A DNA stretch of 64,000 nucleotides from Demequina muriae (GCF_030418295.1 NZ_JAUHQA010000001.1:248001-312000), one strand, 5' to 3'; counted from the stretch's first letter, positions 47,610 to 58,848 are shown. Notes: generated by a model from the sequence alone, not told the origin. Program-made: numbers and translations.

Positions 47610-47648
47610 CTCCCGACCATAGCCCCAGATGTCGGTGTTTGGCCTGGT

Positions 47649-48632
47649 TTAATCGACTTGTAACATTTGGCGACACCAGGCGACGTCGGCGGCGAGGGCG
47701 TCCTTGAGGCCCTCGAGCGAACCGAAGTCGAGCATGGGGCGACGCCACTCGATGAGGTCGAACGCCACGTCAGCGCCGTAGAGATCCAGGCCCGAGCGGT
47801 CGAAGGCGAACCCCTCGATGCGCAGTCCCTGGGCCCCGACGGTGTAGTTGATGCCGATGCTGATCGCGGTCGCGAGGCGCTCGCCGACCAGCGCCGCGGC
47901 GCGGTCGTTGCCGCGACCATCGAGCACCGTCATCCAGCCGGCATAGACGCCGTGGCGCGGCACCATCCCGCCGGTCACATCGAGGTTCGCCGTGGGGAAG
48001 CCGATCTCGCGGCCCAGCTTGTCACCGTCCACCACGATTCCCCGCAGTCGGTGCGGCCTGCCGAGCACCGTCGCGGCCTCGCGCATGCGACCGTCGTCGA
48101 GCAGCTCCCGCACCCAGGTGGACGACCACCGACGCCCCGTCTCCGACACCGCGCACGCGTCGTCCACGATGTCCGTCTCGAAGCCCATCGTCGCGCCGAT
48201 CGCGCGCATGGTCTCGACATCGCCGGCGTTGCCACGACCGAACTTGGTGTCGGCCCCGACGACGACGGTCGCCGCACCCAGGCCGTCGACGAGCCAGCGG
48301 CGCACGAACTCCTGCGGCGTCTGGCTCGCGAACTCCAGGGTGTACGGCACCACGAGCACGCCGTCCAGGCCGGTCTCCGCCAGCCGGTCGAGCTTGTCGT
48401 CGAGGCCGGTGATCAGCACCGGAGGGTGCTCGGGGTCGTGCACGGCCTTGGGATGCGGCTCGAATGTCATGGCGACCGCGCGGTGTCCGCGCTCGCGCGC
48501 ATCGGCCACCATCTGCACGAGGACCGCCTGGTGACCGCGGTGAACGCCGTCGAAGTTGCCCAGCGTGACAGCCGTCGGCCCCAGGTCAGCGGGTACCTCG
48601 TCGAGAGAGCGCCAGATCTGCATGGCGCTCAT
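47649..48632 (-). CDS. ribF: Bifunctional riboflavin kinase / FAD synthetase
   Basis: Converts riboflavin to FMN and FAD. The 327-residue product has an N-terminal nucleotidyltransferase domain (LGNFDGVHRGHQ near residue 28) and a C-terminal riboflavin kinase domain (VVDGDKLGREIGFPTANL near residue 195). The ATG overlaps the truB stop as ATGA, which fixes the start at 48632 rather than the second ATG at 48623. Confidence 0.94.
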   Translation of the reverse strand: MSAMQIWRSLDEVPADLGPTAVTLGNFDGVHRGHQAVLVQMVADARERGHRAVAMTFEPHPKAVHDPEHPPVLITGLDDKLDRLAETGLDGVLVVPYTLEFASQTPQEFVRRWLVDGLGAATVVVGADTKFGRGNAGDVETMRAIGATMGFETDIVDDACAVSETGRRWSSTWVRELLDDGRMREAATVLGRPHRLRGIVVDGDKLGREIGFPTANLDVTGGMVPRHGVYAGWMTVLDGRGNDRAAALVGERLATAISIGINYTVGAQGLRIEGFAFDRSGLDLYGADVAFDLIEWRRPMLDFGSLEGLKDALAADVAWCRQMLQVD

Positions 48633-49603
48633 TGTGCCTCGCCTGATGCCGGCGCAGTCACCGACGGTCGGAAGACCACCGCAGGGCGCCACGTGTCGCC
48701 GCGACGCTCGAGCACCGCCACGAGATCGCCATCGGGCGCGAGGCCCGCCACGGGCCCCTCCCCCGCATCGGCCTCGTCCAGCGCCGATGCCGGGATCGCC
48801 TGGCCATAGCCCAGCGCCCTCGCCTCGGGCTCGCTCAGGCGACGCGTGGGCAGGACGGCCGATGCGGCGGCGCCGAGCGGCACGCGCGGCAGCTCGGCGC
48901 CGGAGTCGACGAGCGCGGCGAGGTCGTCAAGGGTGTGAGCGTCGGACAGCGTGAGTCCACCCACGCGGGTGCGCCGCAGCCCCGTGAGGTGGCCGCCGAC
49001 TCCCGTGCCGTCCACGGTGAGGGCTGTGCCGAGGTCGCGGGCCAGTGCCCTCACGTACGTGCCGGATGAGACCTCGACGTGGACGTCGAGGTCGATGACG
49101 CGGCCGTCCCGGCGAATGTCGAGGACCTCGAACGCGCTCACCGTCACCGGACGAGCCGGAATCTCGACGGCCTCGCCGTCACGGGCGCGCTTGTAGGCAC
49201 GCTGTCCGTCGATCTTGATCGCGCTCACGCTGCTCGGCACCTGCGAGATGTCGCCGGTCAAGCCGGCCACCGCATCGGCGATCGAGGCGTCGGTGACGGT
49301 CGAGGCGTCGTGCGAGGTCGTGACCTCGCCCTCCGCGTCATCCGTGACGGTGGACTGGCCCAGCCGGATGGTCGCGTCGTACGCCTTGTCGTGGCCGACG
49401 ATGTAGGTGAGCAGGCGTGTGGCGCGCCCGATCCCCACCACCAGCACGCCGGTGGCCATGGGATCGAGCGTGCCCGCGTGGCCCACCTTGCGCGTGCCTG
49501 CAAGCCTGCGCATGCGGCCCACGACGTCGTGAGACGTCCAGCCGGCAGGCTTGTCCACGATCACGAGCCCAGGAATGGGCTCGGGCTTAGGAGCCTTCGC
49601 CAT
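48629..49603 (-). CDS. truB: tRNA pseudouridine(55) synthase
   Basis: Makes pseudouridine 55 in the T loop of tRNA. It has 324 residues. The catalytic Asp is in GHAGTLDPMATGVL near residue 42, with the KAYDATIRLG and SAIKIDGQRAYKRAR blocks after it. The C-terminal PUA-like segment covers about residues 235-300. It begins 17 nt inside the rbfA end. Confidence 0.94.
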   Translation of the reverse strand: MAKAPKPEPIPGLVIVDKPAGWTSHDVVGRMRRLAGTRKVGHAGTLDPMATGVLVVGIGRATRLLTYIVGHDKAYDATIRLGQSTVTDDAEGEVTTSHDASTVTDASIADAVAGLTGDISQVPSSVSAIKIDGQRAYKRARDGEAVEIPARPVTVSAFEVLDIRRDGRVIDLDVHVEVSSGTYVRALARDLGTALTVDGTGVGGHLTGLRRTRVGGLTLSDAHTLDDLAALVDSGAELPRVPLGAAASAVLPTRRLSEPEARALGYGQAIPASALDEADAGEGPVAGLAPDGDLVAVLERRGDTWRPAVVFRPSVTAPASGEAQ

Positions 49604-50048
49604 CCGCGTCGCGACCGTCAGCATCACGGTCTTCTGGACGACGGTAGGGGTCTTCCTCACCCGCGTAGGCCGCGTTCTCGCGCAGCTTGGCGAGTTCGGC
49701 ATCACGCTGGGCCGCCTCGTGAAGCGCCTTGTCCAGCGTCGCCGCCGTCTCCGGCACCGCGTCGAGGTGGAACTCGAGCGACGGCGTGAGCCTGATGCCG
49801 AGCTCCTTGCCCATCAAGGAGCGCAGTCGCCCCTTGGCAGAGGCGAGGGCGGCGGCCGTGGCCGCGCGCTCCTCGTCCCCGCCGTACACGGTGTAGAAGA
49901 CGGACGCCTGCTGCAGGTCGCCGGTGACACGAACGTCGGTCACCGTGACGAACCCCAGGCGAGGGTCCTTGATCTCCTTCTCCAGCGCGCGGGCCATCAA
50001 CTTCTTGATGGTCCCCGCGAGCCGGAGAGCGCGTGCACTGTCTGCCAT
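49587..50048 (-). CDS. rbfA: Ribosome-binding factor A
   Basis: A 30S maturation factor of 153 residues. The KH-like fold shows IKKLMARALEKEIKDPRLG, VTVTDVRVTGDLQQASVFYTVYG and GIRLTPSLEFHLD. The last 25 residues are acidic and repetitive (RRPEDRDADGRDADGEGS). Its ATG shares one base with the infB stop (TGATG). Confidence 0.94.
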   Translation of the reverse strand: MADSARALRLAGTIKKLMARALEKEIKDPRLGFVTVTDVRVTGDLQQASVFYTVYGGDEERAATAAALASAKGRLRSLMGKELGIRLTPSLEFHLDAVPETAATLDKALHEAAQRDAELAKLRENAAYAGEEDPYRRPEDRDADGRDADGEGS

Positions 50049-52762
50049 CAGGACCTCGGAATCTCGACCATCTCGAAGGTCTCGATCATGTCGCCGACAC
50101 GGATGTCGTTGAACTTGCCCAGACCGATGCCGCACTCGAAGCCATCCTTGACCTCGGTGGCGTCATCCTTGAAGCGACGCAGGGTGTCGATGGTCGGCTC
50201 GCCGATCACCACGCCCTCGCGCACGACCTTCGCCTTGGCGTTGCGACGGATCACACCGTTGCGCACCAGGCATCCGGCGATGTTGCCGAACTTGGAGCTG
50301 CGGAAGATCTCCATGACCTCCGCACCACCGGTCTGACGCTCCTCGTACTCGGGCTTCAGCATGCCGGTGAGCGACGCCTCGACGTCCTCGAGCACGCGGT
50401 AGATCACCGAGTAGAAGCGCATGTCCACGCCCTCGCGGTCCGCGAGGTCCTGGACGCGCTCGGCGGGACGGACGTTGAATCCGAGGATGATCGCGTTGTC
50501 GACCGTCGCCAGGTTCACGTCGTTCTGCGTCACAGCGCCCACGCCGCGGTGGATGATCCGCAGGTCGACCTGCTCGCCCACATCGATCTGCAGCAGAGCG
50601 TCCTCGAGCGCCTCGACGGCACCCGACACGTCTCCCTTGATGATGAGGTTGAGGGTGTCGACCTTGCCCTCCTCGATGGCCTTCGTGAAGTCCTCGAGGC
50701 TGATGCGCTTGCGGCGCTTCGCGAGCTGCGCGGCCCGCTCGGCGGCCTCGCGCTTCTCGGCGATCTGACGGGCAGTGCGGTCGTCGTCCGCCACCAGGAA
50801 CGTGTCTCCCGCTCCGGGCACCGAGGTCAGACCGATGACCAGCACGGGACGCGCGGGGAGCGCCTCCTGCACCGGGTTGTCGTGCTCGTCGAACATCGCG
50901 CGGACGCGGCCATGGGCCGTTCCGGCCACGATCGAGTCGCCAACACGCAGCGTTCCCGAGTTGACGAGGACGGTCGCCACGGCACCGCGACCCTTGTCGA
51001 GGTGAGCCTCGACGGCCACACCGCGAGCGTCCTTGTCCGGGTTCGCACGCAGGTCGAGACCGGCGTCTGCGGTGAGCAGCACCGCCTCGAGCAGCGCATC
51101 GATGTTCTTGTTCTGAAGAGCGGAGACCTCGACGAACATCGTGTCGCCGCCCCACTCCTCAGCCACCAGGTTGTACTCGGTGAGCTGCTGACGGATCTTC
51201 TCCGGGTTCGCACCTTCGGCGTCGATCTTGTTGATCGCCACGACGATGGGCACATTGGCGGCCTGGGCGTGGTTGAGCGCCTCGATGGTCTGAGGCATCA
51301 CGCCGTCGTCCGCCGCGACCACGAGGATCGCGATGTCGGTGACCTTCGCACCACGGGCACGCATGGCGGTGAACGCCTCGTGACCCGGGGTGTCGATGAA
51401 CGTGATGGCACGCGTGATGCCCTCGTGCTCGTGGTGCACCTGGTAGGCGCCGATGTGCTGGGTGATGCCGCCGGCCTCGCCGGAGATGACGTCGGCCTTG
51501 CGGATCGAGTCCAGCAGACGGGTCTTACCGTGGTCGACGTGACCCATGACGGTGACGACCGGGGGACGCTGCTCGAGGTCCTCGTCGGTCTCCGCCTCGA
51601 GCTCGGCCTCGATGTCGAGTCCGAAGTCCTCGAGAAGCTCGCGGTCCTCCTCCTCGGGCGAGACGATCTGGATCTTGTAGCCCAGCTCCTCACCGAGGGT
51701 CTCGAAGGTCGCCTCGTCCAGGGACTGCGTGGCCGTGGCCATCTCTCCCAAGTGGAACAGGACGGTCACCAGCGAGGCGGGGTTGACGTCGATCTTCTCG
51801 GCGAAGTCCGACAGGGTCGCGCCGCGGCGCAGACGAATCTGAGTCTCGCCATTGCCCCGAGGGATCTGGACGCCGCCGATGGACGGCGCCTGCTGCTGCT
51901 CGTACTCGGCCCGCTTGGCCCGCTTCGACTTCCGCGAGCGTGCAGGACGTCCACCCTGGCGACCGAAGGCGCCAGCGGTGCCGCCGCCGCGACCGCGTCC
52001 ACCGGCCGCAGGACGGCCACCGGGGCCTCCGAAGCCGGGACGGCCACCGGGGCCACCAGGACCACCGGCGCCGCCGGGACCGCCGGGCCCACGACCGCCG
52101 GGGCCACCAGGGCCGCCGCGACCGGGCGTGCGGTTGGGCATCTGACCGGGCGAGGGACGAGGTCCCCTGCCGCCAGGTCCGGACGAGCCGCCGGGCCCAC
52201 CGGGACCGGCAGGTGCGCCAGCGCCACCAGGTGCGGGGGCACCGGGACGACCGCCGGGACGAGCACCGGGGCGCTGCGTCTGGAACGGGTTGTTGCCTCC
52301 GGGGCGCGGCCGCGGGCGGGGCCCGGCGGTGCGCTCGGAGAACGGGTTGTTGCCGCCCGGGCGCGGGCGCGGCTTCGGCATGTCCGAGGACGACCCTGCG
52401 TCGGGGGCGGCGTCAGCGTCAGCGGACGGGGCCGGGGCCGATGCGGGCGCCTGCTCCGACGGAGCCGCGGGCGAAGGCGTGGGCTCGGGGGCTGCGGCCT
52501 CCGGCTCCGGGGCCGCGGGCTTGGGAGCCGCAGGCTTGGGTCCGGGCTTGGCCGCAGGCTTGGGGGCCGACGTCGCCGCGGGGGCGGAATCGGTCGTCGC
52601 GGGCGCTGCGGGGAAGGCTTCACGGGCCTTGCGCACCACAGGCGCTTCCAGGGTCGACGACGGACCCTTGACGTATTCGCCGAGCTCGTTGAGCTTGGTG
52701 ATCAGCGCTTTGCTCGGTACTCCGAGCTCTTTCGCGATCTCGTGAACGCGGGGCTTTGCCAC
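50048..52762 (-). CDS. infB: Translation initiation factor IF-2
   Basis: GTPase that brings initiator tRNA to the 30S subunit. I chose GTG 52762 ([20 protein letters not shown]) because AGGAGA lies 6 nt upstream and this is the usual actinobacterial start. The product is 904 residues. A 300-residue N-terminal linker is Ala/Pro-rich and then made of GPGG repeats with Arg. The G domain shows GHVDHGKT near residue 400, DTPGHEAF and NKID, followed by domains II-IV. It overlaps rbfA by one base. Confidence 0.96.
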   Translation of the reverse strand: MAKPRVHEIAKELGVPSKALITKLNELGEYVKGPSSTLEAPVVRKAREAFPAAPATTDSAPAATSAPKPAAKPGPKPAAPKPAAPEPEAAAPEPTPSPAAPSEQAPASAPAPSADADAAPDAGSSSDMPKPRPRPGGNNPFSERTAGPRPRPRPGGNNPFQTQRPGARPGGRPGAPAPGGAGAPAGPGGPGGSSGPGGRGPRPSPGQMPNRTPGRGGPGGPGGRGPGGPGGAGGPGGPGGRPGFGGPGGRPAAGGRGRGGGTAGAFGRQGGRPARSRKSKRAKRAEYEQQQAPSIGGVQIPRGNGETQIRLRRGATLSDFAEKIDVNPASLVTVLFHLGEMATATQSLDEATFETLGEELGYKIQIVSPEEEDRELLEDFGLDIEAELEAETDEDLEQRPPVVTVMGHVDHGKTRLLDSIRKADVISGEAGGITQHIGAYQVHHEHEGITRAITFIDTPGHEAFTAMRARGAKVTDIAILVVAADDGVMPQTIEALNHAQAANVPIVVAINKIDAEGANPEKIRQQLTEYNLVAEEWGGDTMFVEVSALQNKNIDALLEAVLLTADAGLDLRANPDKDARGVAVEAHLDKGRGAVATVLVNSGTLRVGDSIVAGTAHGRVRAMFDEHDNPVQEALPARPVLVIGLTSVPGAGDTFLVADDDRTARQIAEKREAAERAAQLAKRRKRISLEDFTKAIEEGKVDTLNLIIKGDVSGAVEALEDALLQIDVGEQVDLRIIHRGVGAVTQNDVNLATVDNAIILGFNVRPAERVQDLADREGVDMRFYSVIYRVLEDVEASLTGMLKPEYEERQTGGAEVMEIFRSSKFGNIAGCLVRNGVIRRNAKAKVVREGVVIGEPTIDTLRRFKDDATEVKDGFECGIGLGKFNDIRVGDMIETFEMVEIPRS

Positions 52763-52898
52763 AATTCTCCTGTCTCGGTTCGACCGAGGCAGGGTCGAAC
52801 CATCGTTACGGGTGGGCACTCATTGCGAGGCACTCATCAGACGACCATGGGCTTTCGTCCCGTTCTGTCGATGGCTGGATGGCGGGCGGCACGCGCAC

Positions 52899-53180
52899 TC
52901 ACGCGTCCGGAAGGACGGCGCCCGACACGTCGGCTCCGGGTGAGCGCAATGCTCTCCCGAACTGACGTCGTCGGAGTGCAAGTGCGATGCAGTCGGAATC
53001 GGGATGCAGCCACGCGCCCCGTCCCGGCTTGCTTCCGTTCTCGTCGACGACCACACGGTCGCCCTCAAGCACGTATCGCACCAGAACCGACCGAGAGGCC
53101 TTGCTGCGGCATCCCACACACGTCCGCACAGGAACGTGCGGGAGCGCGCCAGGGTCACCAGAAGGCTGTCTCGGCTTCAT
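52899..53180 (-). CDS. ylxR: YlxR family RNA-binding protein
   Basis: A 93-residue DUF448 protein. The family cysteine pair and turn are in VRTCVGCRSK near residue 20, and the conserved GRGAWLHPDSDCI is near residue 53. YlxR binds RNA and is always found between nusA and infB. It follows nusA after 12 nt. No gene lies in the 136-nt gap to infB. Confidence 0.92.
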   Translation of the reverse strand: MKPRQPSGDPGALPHVPVRTCVGCRSKASRSVLVRYVLEGDRVVVDENGSKPGRGAWLHPDSDCIALALRRRQFGRALRSPGADVSGAVLPDA

Positions 53181-53192
53181 CAGTCTAGCGCG

Positions 53193-54221
53193 TCAGCGCT
53201 CCGGCGAGGAACGGGGCTCGTCGGCGCGTCCGGGAACCTCTGGTGCCTCGTCGGAACGGATGTCGATGCGCCAGCCCGTGAGGCGGGCCGCGAGGCGGGC
53301 GTTCTGGCCCTCCTTGCCGATCGCGAGCGACAGGTGGAAGTCGGGGACGACCACGCGTGCGGCGCGCGCTTCCTCATCCACGACGGTCACCGAGACCACA
53401 CGCGCGGGCGACAGCGCGTTGCCGACGAACGTGGCCGGGTCCTCATCCCAGTCGATGATGTCGATCTTCTCGCCGTGCAGCTCGCTCATCACGGCGCGGA
53501 CGCGCGAGCCCATCGGGCCGATGCAGGCGCCCTTGGCATTGACGCCCGGCTCGACGGCACGCACCGCCATCTTGGTGCGGTGGCCAGACTCGCGTGCGAG
53601 GCTCATGATCTCGACGGTGCCGTCGGCGATCTCGGGCACCTCGAGCTCGAAGAGCTGACGCACCAGTCCCGGGTGGGTGCGCGACAGCGTGATCGATGGA
53701 CCCCGCATGCCGCGACCGACATCGAGCACGTAGCCGCGCAGGCGCTGGCCGTGCTCGTATCGCTCGGTCGGCACCTGCTCGTGCGGCGGCAGGAGTGCCT
53801 CGACGTCGCCGATGTCGACGTGGACGTTCCTGGGGTCGGCGCTCTGCTGGATGATGCCCGAGACCAGGTGCCCTTCCTTGCTCGCATACTCGCCGAGCAC
53901 CGCGTCGTCTCCCGCCTGGCGCATGCGCTGGAAGATCACCTGACGCGCAGTCGCCGTCGCGATGCGACCGAAGTTGTCGGGAGTGTGGTCGAACTCCGGC
54001 AGCTCCGGCTGCGGCTCGTCGGCGTCAGGGTCGGGGTCCTCACGCGCGAAGATCGACACCTTGCCCGTGTCACGGTCCACGTGGGCACGCGCATGCCGGT
54101 AGGCGCCGGGGGTCTTGTGATACGCGGACACGAGCGCCTGCTCGATGGCGTCGAGAAGAATTCCGAGCCGGATGTCGCGCTCTTTTTCGAGGCTCTTCAG
54201 GGCCTGCATGTCGATGTCCAT
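53193..54221 (-). CDS. nusA: Transcription termination/antitermination factor NusA
   Basis: Binds RNA polymerase and controls pausing. The 342-residue product has the N-terminal RNAP-binding domain, an S1 domain (VSGIIQQS ... [15 protein letters not shown]) and two KH domains ([36 protein letters not shown]). The C-terminal acidic repeats of proteobacterial NusA are absent, as usual here. The start is ATG 54221 because AAGGAGG lies 5-6 nt upstream and MDIDM is the family start. Confidence 0.96.
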   Translation of the reverse strand: MDIDMQALKSLEKERDIRLGILLDAIEQALVSAYHKTPGAYRHARAHVDRDTGKVSIFAREDPDPDADEPQPELPEFDHTPDNFGRIATATARQVIFQRMRQAGDDAVLGEYASKEGHLVSGIIQQSADPRNVHVDIGDVEALLPPHEQVPTERYEHGQRLRGYVLDVGRGMRGPSITLSRTHPGLVRQLFELEVPEIADGTVEIMSLARESGHRTKMAVRAVEPGVNAKGACIGPMGSRVRAVMSELHGEKIDIIDWDEDPATFVGNALSPARVVSVTVVDEEARAARVVVPDFHLSLAIGKEGQNARLAARLTGWRIDIRSDEAPEVPGRADEPRSSPER

Positions 54222-54272
54222 GCCGCCTCCTTGCTGTTCAATCGTCAATCTACGGTGTCAGGGCGATGCAGG

Positions 54273-54737
54273 TCAGTCGAGGCGCCTCATCTCGATGACG
54301 ACCGCGGCGGCGGTCACGTCCGCGATCGCCACGCGCTCCGTCGCAGCGTCCGTCGCGATCACCAGCACGTCACCGTCCACCTCCTGGAGCACGCCGGTCA
54401 GCTCGCCGCCGTCGGCGAGCGACAGGGCCACCTTGCGGGTGCGCGCGCGCATGAAGTGGCGTCGTTCCGTGAGGGGTCGGTCGGCGCCGGGGGTCGACAC
54501 CTCGAGCGTGTAGGGGGTCGACGGCACATTGGCGTCGTCAAGAGCAGCGCCGATGGCACGCGACGCGACGGCCACCGTGTCGAGATCCGCAGCGCCCACC
54601 TCGGACTCGGGGAGGTCGACGGTGACGACGACGCGCGAGCGCTTGCCCGCGCTCGTCACGGTCACGCCATCCAACTCCAGCCCCGCCTCGCGGGCGGCCG
54701 GCCCAGCGAGCTCGGAGATTCGTGTCGTGAGGTCCAT
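54273..54737 (-). CDS. rimP: Ribosome maturation factor RimP
   Basis: A 154-residue 30S assembly factor. It has the DLTTRISELAGPAAREAGLELDGV start and the conserved ALDDANVPSTPYTLEVSTPGADRPLTERRHF block near residue 75-105. It heads the rimP-nusA-ylxR-infB-rbfA-truB-ribF series. It is divergent from the lipoprotein gene at 54830. Confidence 0.92.
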   Translation of the reverse strand: MDLTTRISELAGPAAREAGLELDGVTVTSAGKRSRVVVTVDLPESEVGAADLDTVAVASRAIGAALDDANVPSTPYTLEVSTPGADRPLTERRHFMRARTRKVALSLADGGELTGVLQEVDGDVLVIATDAATERVAIADVTAAAVVIEMRRLD

Positions 54738-54829
54738 GGGGCTCAAGCCTCCTGTGCGCTTAGGCAGCGGTCCGTTCCTGAAGTTCGTCGAAGGACAGTG
54801 TAGTCGCCCGCCATGAAAGGATGGCGGCC

Positions 54830-55822
54830 ATGACAGGCCGACTCCTCCGCGCATCGGCCGTCTCGGTAGCCGTGCTCGCGCTCGCAGCATGTTCCTGGCG
54901 GCTCGAGACGCCTCCCCCCGAGTGGCCCTCCCCCAGTCCGGAGACCCTGGTGCGGGATGCCGCAGCCGCCCGCGAGCAGGCGGTCGTCGACGCCACGCCT
55001 GACGGCGCCGGCGCCTCGGGCTCCACGACGGCACGCGCCGCCGTGCTCAGCGAGATCGAAGCCGTCGCCGCACCCGCACGGCTCGAGGCGCTGGGCGGGC
55101 TCTACGTGCCCTATCCGGACGAGTCCCCGTCGCCCTCCCCGAGCGACGGCGCACTGGACCTGATCGGCGCGAGCATGGACGCGCGCGACGGACATCTCGC
55201 GGAGGCTCTCGTCACCGACGACCCCGCGCTCGCCCTGCTGCTCAGCTCTGCCGGTCTGTCGCACGCGCTCTCGTCGTGGTACTCCGGGTGGGTGGAGGAC
55301 GCGATCGCGCAGTCGACCGAGCCTGTCGTCTCCGTCCGGCTGCTGGACTCGCCCGCGCTGCCAGACGCCGGGCCGGTGCCGTCCGCGACAGGAGTCGACG
55401 CGGCCGTCCTCGCGGACCTCGTCGTGATGCACGACCAGGCGCGGTATGCGTACGAGGTGCTCGCCGCTCGGGCCGCCGACGAGGAGCGCGACCAGTGGCT
55501 GGCCCGTCGGGACCTGCAGGACGCCCGCGCGACGGCTCTCGCGCAGCTGCCTGGCGTCGAGGACCGACGCGAGTCGGTGTACGTGCTGCTCGGCGACGAC
55601 TCCGGGGACGCCGCGGCGCGGCTCGCGACGGCTCAGGACCTCGAGACCGCCGCCGGCGAGACGTACGCGACGATGCTCGACGGCGCCGACGCGGACGACA
55701 TGCCTTGGCTGCTCCACGCCGCGTTCGACGCCTACGCGCAGGCGGCCGCCTTCGGCGAGCCGACGGCGGCGTCCTACACGGTGCCTCCGCTGCCGGGCGT
55801 CACGGTGGGCGGCGGCAGCTAG
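54830..55822 (+). CDS. Ferritin-like lipoprotein (DUF4439-type)
   Basis: A 330-residue lipoprotein. The signal peptide ends in the lipobox LAAC near residue 17-20, followed by a Pro/Ser-rich linker. The C-terminal 150 residues (VLADLVVMHDQARYAYEVLAARA ... WLLHAAFDAYAQAAAFG) resemble the actinobacterial DUF4439 ferritin-like helical domain. Conserved Glu and His for a di-iron site are not obvious, so the fold call is tentative and the function unknown. I prefer ATG 54830 to 54821 because AAAGGA then has proper spacing. Confidence 0.75.
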   Translation: MTGRLLRASAVSVAVLALAACSWRLETPPPEWPSPSPETLVRDAAAAREQAVVDATPDGAGASGSTTARAAVLSEIEAVAAPARLEALGGLYVPYPDESPSPSPSDGALDLIGASMDARDGHLAEALVTDDPALALLLSSAGLSHALSSWYSGWVEDAIAQSTEPVVSVRLLDSPALPDAGPVPSATGVDAAVLADLVVMHDQARYAYEVLAARAADEERDQWLARRDLQDARATALAQLPGVEDRRESVYVLLGDDSGDAAARLATAQDLETAAGETYATMLDGADADDMPWLLHAAFDAYAQAAAFGEPTAASYTVPPLPGVTVGGGS

Positions 55823-55924
55823 GGCGCAGTCGCCGGCCCCCTCCCGGGCTCGGAGATCTGTGTGACTTCGGTCCCATGCCACGGCCCTGCCTGCGGTCGT
55901 ATCGTGACCGAAGGGAGGCAGACC

Positions 55925-56995
55925 ATGGCTCGAGCGCTCCGCGTGGTCGGGATCGTCGGTGCGGTCCTGGTGAGCGCTGTCGCACTGGGCATGGCCGCGA
56001 GCCTCGGGCCCGCGCGCTGGAGCGATGACGGACTGACGCTCGGCGTCGCCGCCGCCACCGTCGTCACGGTTCTTCTTGCGGGCGGCCTCATCTTCGTCTC
56101 CGTGCGCGCAGCGCGCCGACCGGTCGCCCGTGCGGCACTGATTCTCGGGGGCGGGGTGGTGGTGATCCTGATCGCCTTCCCCGCCGGGGTGGCCGCGTGG
56201 GCCGCGTACCCGCCCCACGCGAGCTATGACGGCGGCCGCCCGGCAGGCGCCACCGATGTCACCGTGCCGGCAGCGGACGGCGTCACGCTGGCCGGCTGGT
56301 TCCTCCCGTCTCAGACGGGGGCCGCCGTGGTGCTCACTCATGGCGCGGGGTCGACGCGCGACGCGGTCGTCGCGCAGGCGGAGGTGCTGGCGAGCGCCGG
56401 GTACGGCGTCCTGGCGATCGATGCGCGGGGACATGGCGATTCCACGGGGAGAGCCATGGACCTGGGCTGGTGGGGCGAGGCGGACGTCTCCGCAGCCCTG
56501 GACACGCTCGCGACGCTGGAGGGCGTGGATCCGGAACGACTGGGCCTGGTGGGGCTGTCGATGGGCGGAGAGTCAGCAGTCGGTGCCGCAGGAGTCGACG
56601 GGCGCGTGCGTGCGGTGGTCGCCGAAGGGGCGACGCAGCGCACCTCGGCGGACAAGGCGGGCTGGCTGCCACGGCATCCCCTGGGCTGGGTGCAGCGCGG
56701 GATGGATATGGAGCGCGACGCGATCACGGTCGCTCTCACGGACGCGCCCCGGCCCCCGACGCTGCGGGAGGCCGCCACCGAGACCGCCGCACCGATCCTG
56801 CTCATCGCGTCGGGACAGGTGCCCGACGAGCCGATGGCGGCCGCATGGATCGCCGAGGGCCATCCCCACGTCGACGTCTGGGAGATCGCGGAGGCACCTC
56901 ACACTGGCGGGCTGGCGACCGAGCCGGAGGCATGGGCGCAGCGCGTGGTGTCGTTCCTGGACGACGCGCTCGCGACGCCCAGCACATCAGGATGA
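55925..56995 (+). CDS. Membrane-anchored alpha/beta hydrolase
   Basis: A 356-residue protein with two to three transmembrane segments in the first 100 residues (VVGIVGAVLVSAVALGMAA, VVTVLLAGGLIFVSV, ILGGGVVVILIAFPAGVAAW) and an extracytoplasmic alpha/beta hydrolase domain. Visible parts are LTHGAGSTRDAV, the nucleophile elbow GLSMGGES near residue 215, and a late EAPHTGGL with the likely catalytic His. Substrate unknown. GGGAGG lies 7 nt before the chosen ATG. Confidence 0.85.
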   Translation: MARALRVVGIVGAVLVSAVALGMAASLGPARWSDDGLTLGVAAATVVTVLLAGGLIFVSVRAARRPVARAALILGGGVVVILIAFPAGVAAWAAYPPHASYDGGRPAGATDVTVPAADGVTLAGWFLPSQTGAAVVLTHGAGSTRDAVVAQAEVLASAGYGVLAIDARGHGDSTGRAMDLGWWGEADVSAALDTLATLEGVDPERLGLVGLSMGGESAVGAAGVDGRVRAVVAEGATQRTSADKAGWLPRHPLGWVQRGMDMERDAITVALTDAPRPPTLREAATETAAPILLIASGQVPDEPMAAAWIAEGHPHVDVWEIAEAPHTGGLATEPEAWAQRVVSFLDDALATPSTSG

Positions 56996-57032
56996 CTCGA
57001 CCCGCGCGCGCCGAGGCGGCAACACAGCCGGC

Positions 57033-58835
57033 CTAGTCGCTGAGCGCCTCGCGCACGCGTGCCGACACCGTCGCGACCGCATCGGCCAGCGACAGCGCCT
57101 CGCTGGACCCCTGCGCACGCACCTTGAGCTCGACCTCGCCATCGGCAAGACCGCGGCCCACCACGAGGATGAAGGGCGCGCCCAGCAGCTCCGCGTCCTT
57201 GAACTTCACCCCCGGCGACACCTTGGGGCGATCGTCGTAGAGCACCTCGATGCCTGCGGCGTCGAGCTCGCTGGCGAGTCGCTCGGCGGCCTCAAACACC
57301 TCCTGGTCCTTGCCTGTCGCCACCACATGCACGTGGAACGGCGCGACGTGGGCCGGCCACTTGAGCCCCAGCTCGTCATGGTTCAGCTCGGCGAGCAGCG
57401 CGAGGGCGCGGGTGACGCCGATACCGTACGAGCCCATCGTGACCGTCACGCGCTTGCCGTTGACGTCGAGCACCTCGAGGCCGAGCGCCTCGGCATACTT
57501 GCGACCCAGCTGGAAGATGTGTCCGATCTCGACGCCGCGAGCGAGCTCGAGCGGACCCGAACCGTCGGGCGCGGGATCACCCTCGAGCACCGTGGCTCCC
57601 TCGACCGTGCCGTCGGCGGTGAAGTCACGGCCGGCCGTCAGCTCGAACACGTGGCGGCCGGGCTCGTTGGCTCCCGTGATCCAGCGCGTACCCGGGACGA
57701 TGCGCGGGTCCAGCAGGTACGGAATCGCCGCATCGTCGTCGGCGCCGCGCGCGACTCCGTCGGGGCGCCCCTGGGGGCCGAGCACGCCGGGGCCGATGTA
57801 CCCCTTGACGAGCTCCGGGTGGCGGGCGAAGTCGGCCTCGGTGGCGGGCTCGACGGTCGCGGGTGCGAGAGCGGCCTCGAGCCGCGTCATGTCCGCGTCG
57901 CGGTCTCCCGGCAGCCCCACGACCAGGAGCGAGCGCTCCTTCGCAGGTGTGGTGAGCGCGAGGACGACGTTCTTGAGGGTGTCCCCCGCCGTCCACGGCC
58001 GATCAGCGCGCGGGTGGTGGGCGTTGGCGTGCGCGACGAGGGTGTCGATCGTCGGGGTGTCGGGCGTGTCCTCCACGTGGGCGGCCGGAGCATCCTCGAA
58101 CGGCACCGGGTCGGGCACCGGCGTGGTGACGGCCTCGACGTTGGCGGCGTAGCCCCCGGGCGAGCGCACGTAGGTGTCCTCACCGATCGGGGTCGGCGCA
58201 AGGAACTCCTCCGACTTCGAGCCGCCCATCGCTCCGGACGTCGCCGACACGATCACGTAGTCGATGCCGAGCCTGTCGAACACCCGGATGTAGGCGGCGC
58301 GCTGCGCCTGATAGGACGCCTCGAGGCCGTCGTCGTCGATGTCGAACGAGTAGGCGTCCTTCATGATGAACTCACGCCCGCGCAGCAGCCCGGCGCGCGG
58401 CCGGGCCTCATCGCGGTACTTGTTCTGGATCTGGTACAGCGACAGCGGCAGGTCCTTGTACGACGAGTACAGGTCCTTCACGAGCAGCGTGAACATCTCC
58501 TCGTGCGTGGGGGCGAGCAGCATGTCGCCACCCTTGCGGTCCTTGAGCCGGAACAGGTTGGGGCCGTACTCCTCCCACCGTCCCGTGGCCTCGTAGGGCT
58601 CCTTCGGCAGCAGGGCCGGGAAGTGCACCTCCTGGCTGCCGGCGCGTGCCATCTCCTCCCGCACGACGGCCTCGACCTTGGCGAGCACCCGCAGTCCCAA
58701 CGGCATCCACGAGTAGATGCCGGGAGCGGCCCGCCGGATGTAGCCGGCCCGGAGGAGCAGTCGATGGGAGGCGACCTCGGCATCGGCCGGGTCCTCGCGA
58801 AGGGTGCGAAGGAAGAGGGTGGTCATGCGAAGCAT
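57033..58835 (-). CDS. proS: Prolyl-tRNA synthetase (bacterial type)
   Basis: Charges tRNA-Pro. The 600-residue class II enzyme is the bacterial type with the editing insertion between motifs 2 and 3. Visible are [56 protein letters not shown] (cited as [18 protein letters not shown]), [23 protein letters not shown] (motif 3) and the C-terminal anticodon domain. The start is ATG 58835, the family [11 protein letters not shown] start. Confidence 0.97.
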   Translation of the reverse strand: MLRMTTLFLRTLREDPADAEVASHRLLLRAGYIRRAAPGIYSWMPLGLRVLAKVEAVVREEMARAGSQEVHFPALLPKEPYEATGRWEEYGPNLFRLKDRKGGDMLLAPTHEEMFTLLVKDLYSSYKDLPLSLYQIQNKYRDEARPRAGLLRGREFIMKDAYSFDIDDDGLEASYQAQRAAYIRVFDRLGIDYVIVSATSGAMGGSKSEEFLAPTPIGEDTYVRSPGGYAANVEAVTTPVPDPVPFEDAPAAHVEDTPDTPTIDTLVAHANAHHPRADRPWTAGDTLKNVVLALTTPAKERSLLVVGLPGDRDADMTRLEAALAPATVEPATEADFARHPELVKGYIGPGVLGPQGRPDGVARGADDDAAIPYLLDPRIVPGTRWITGANEPGRHVFELTAGRDFTADGTVEGATVLEGDPAPDGSGPLELARGVEIGHIFQLGRKYAEALGLEVLDVNGKRVTVTMGSYGIGVTRALALLAELNHDELGLKWPAHVAPFHVHVVATGKDQEVFEAAERLASELDAAGIEVLYDDRPKVSPGVKFKDAELLGAPFILVVGRGLADGEVELKVRAQGSSEALSLADAVATVSARVREALSD

Positions 58836-58848
58836 GCGCCCCAGCCTA
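58836..58848 (-). promoter_or_regulatory. Leaderless -10 box of proS
   Basis: TAGGCT on the minus strand (58843-58848) lies 7 nt before the ATG. Confidence 0.45.
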
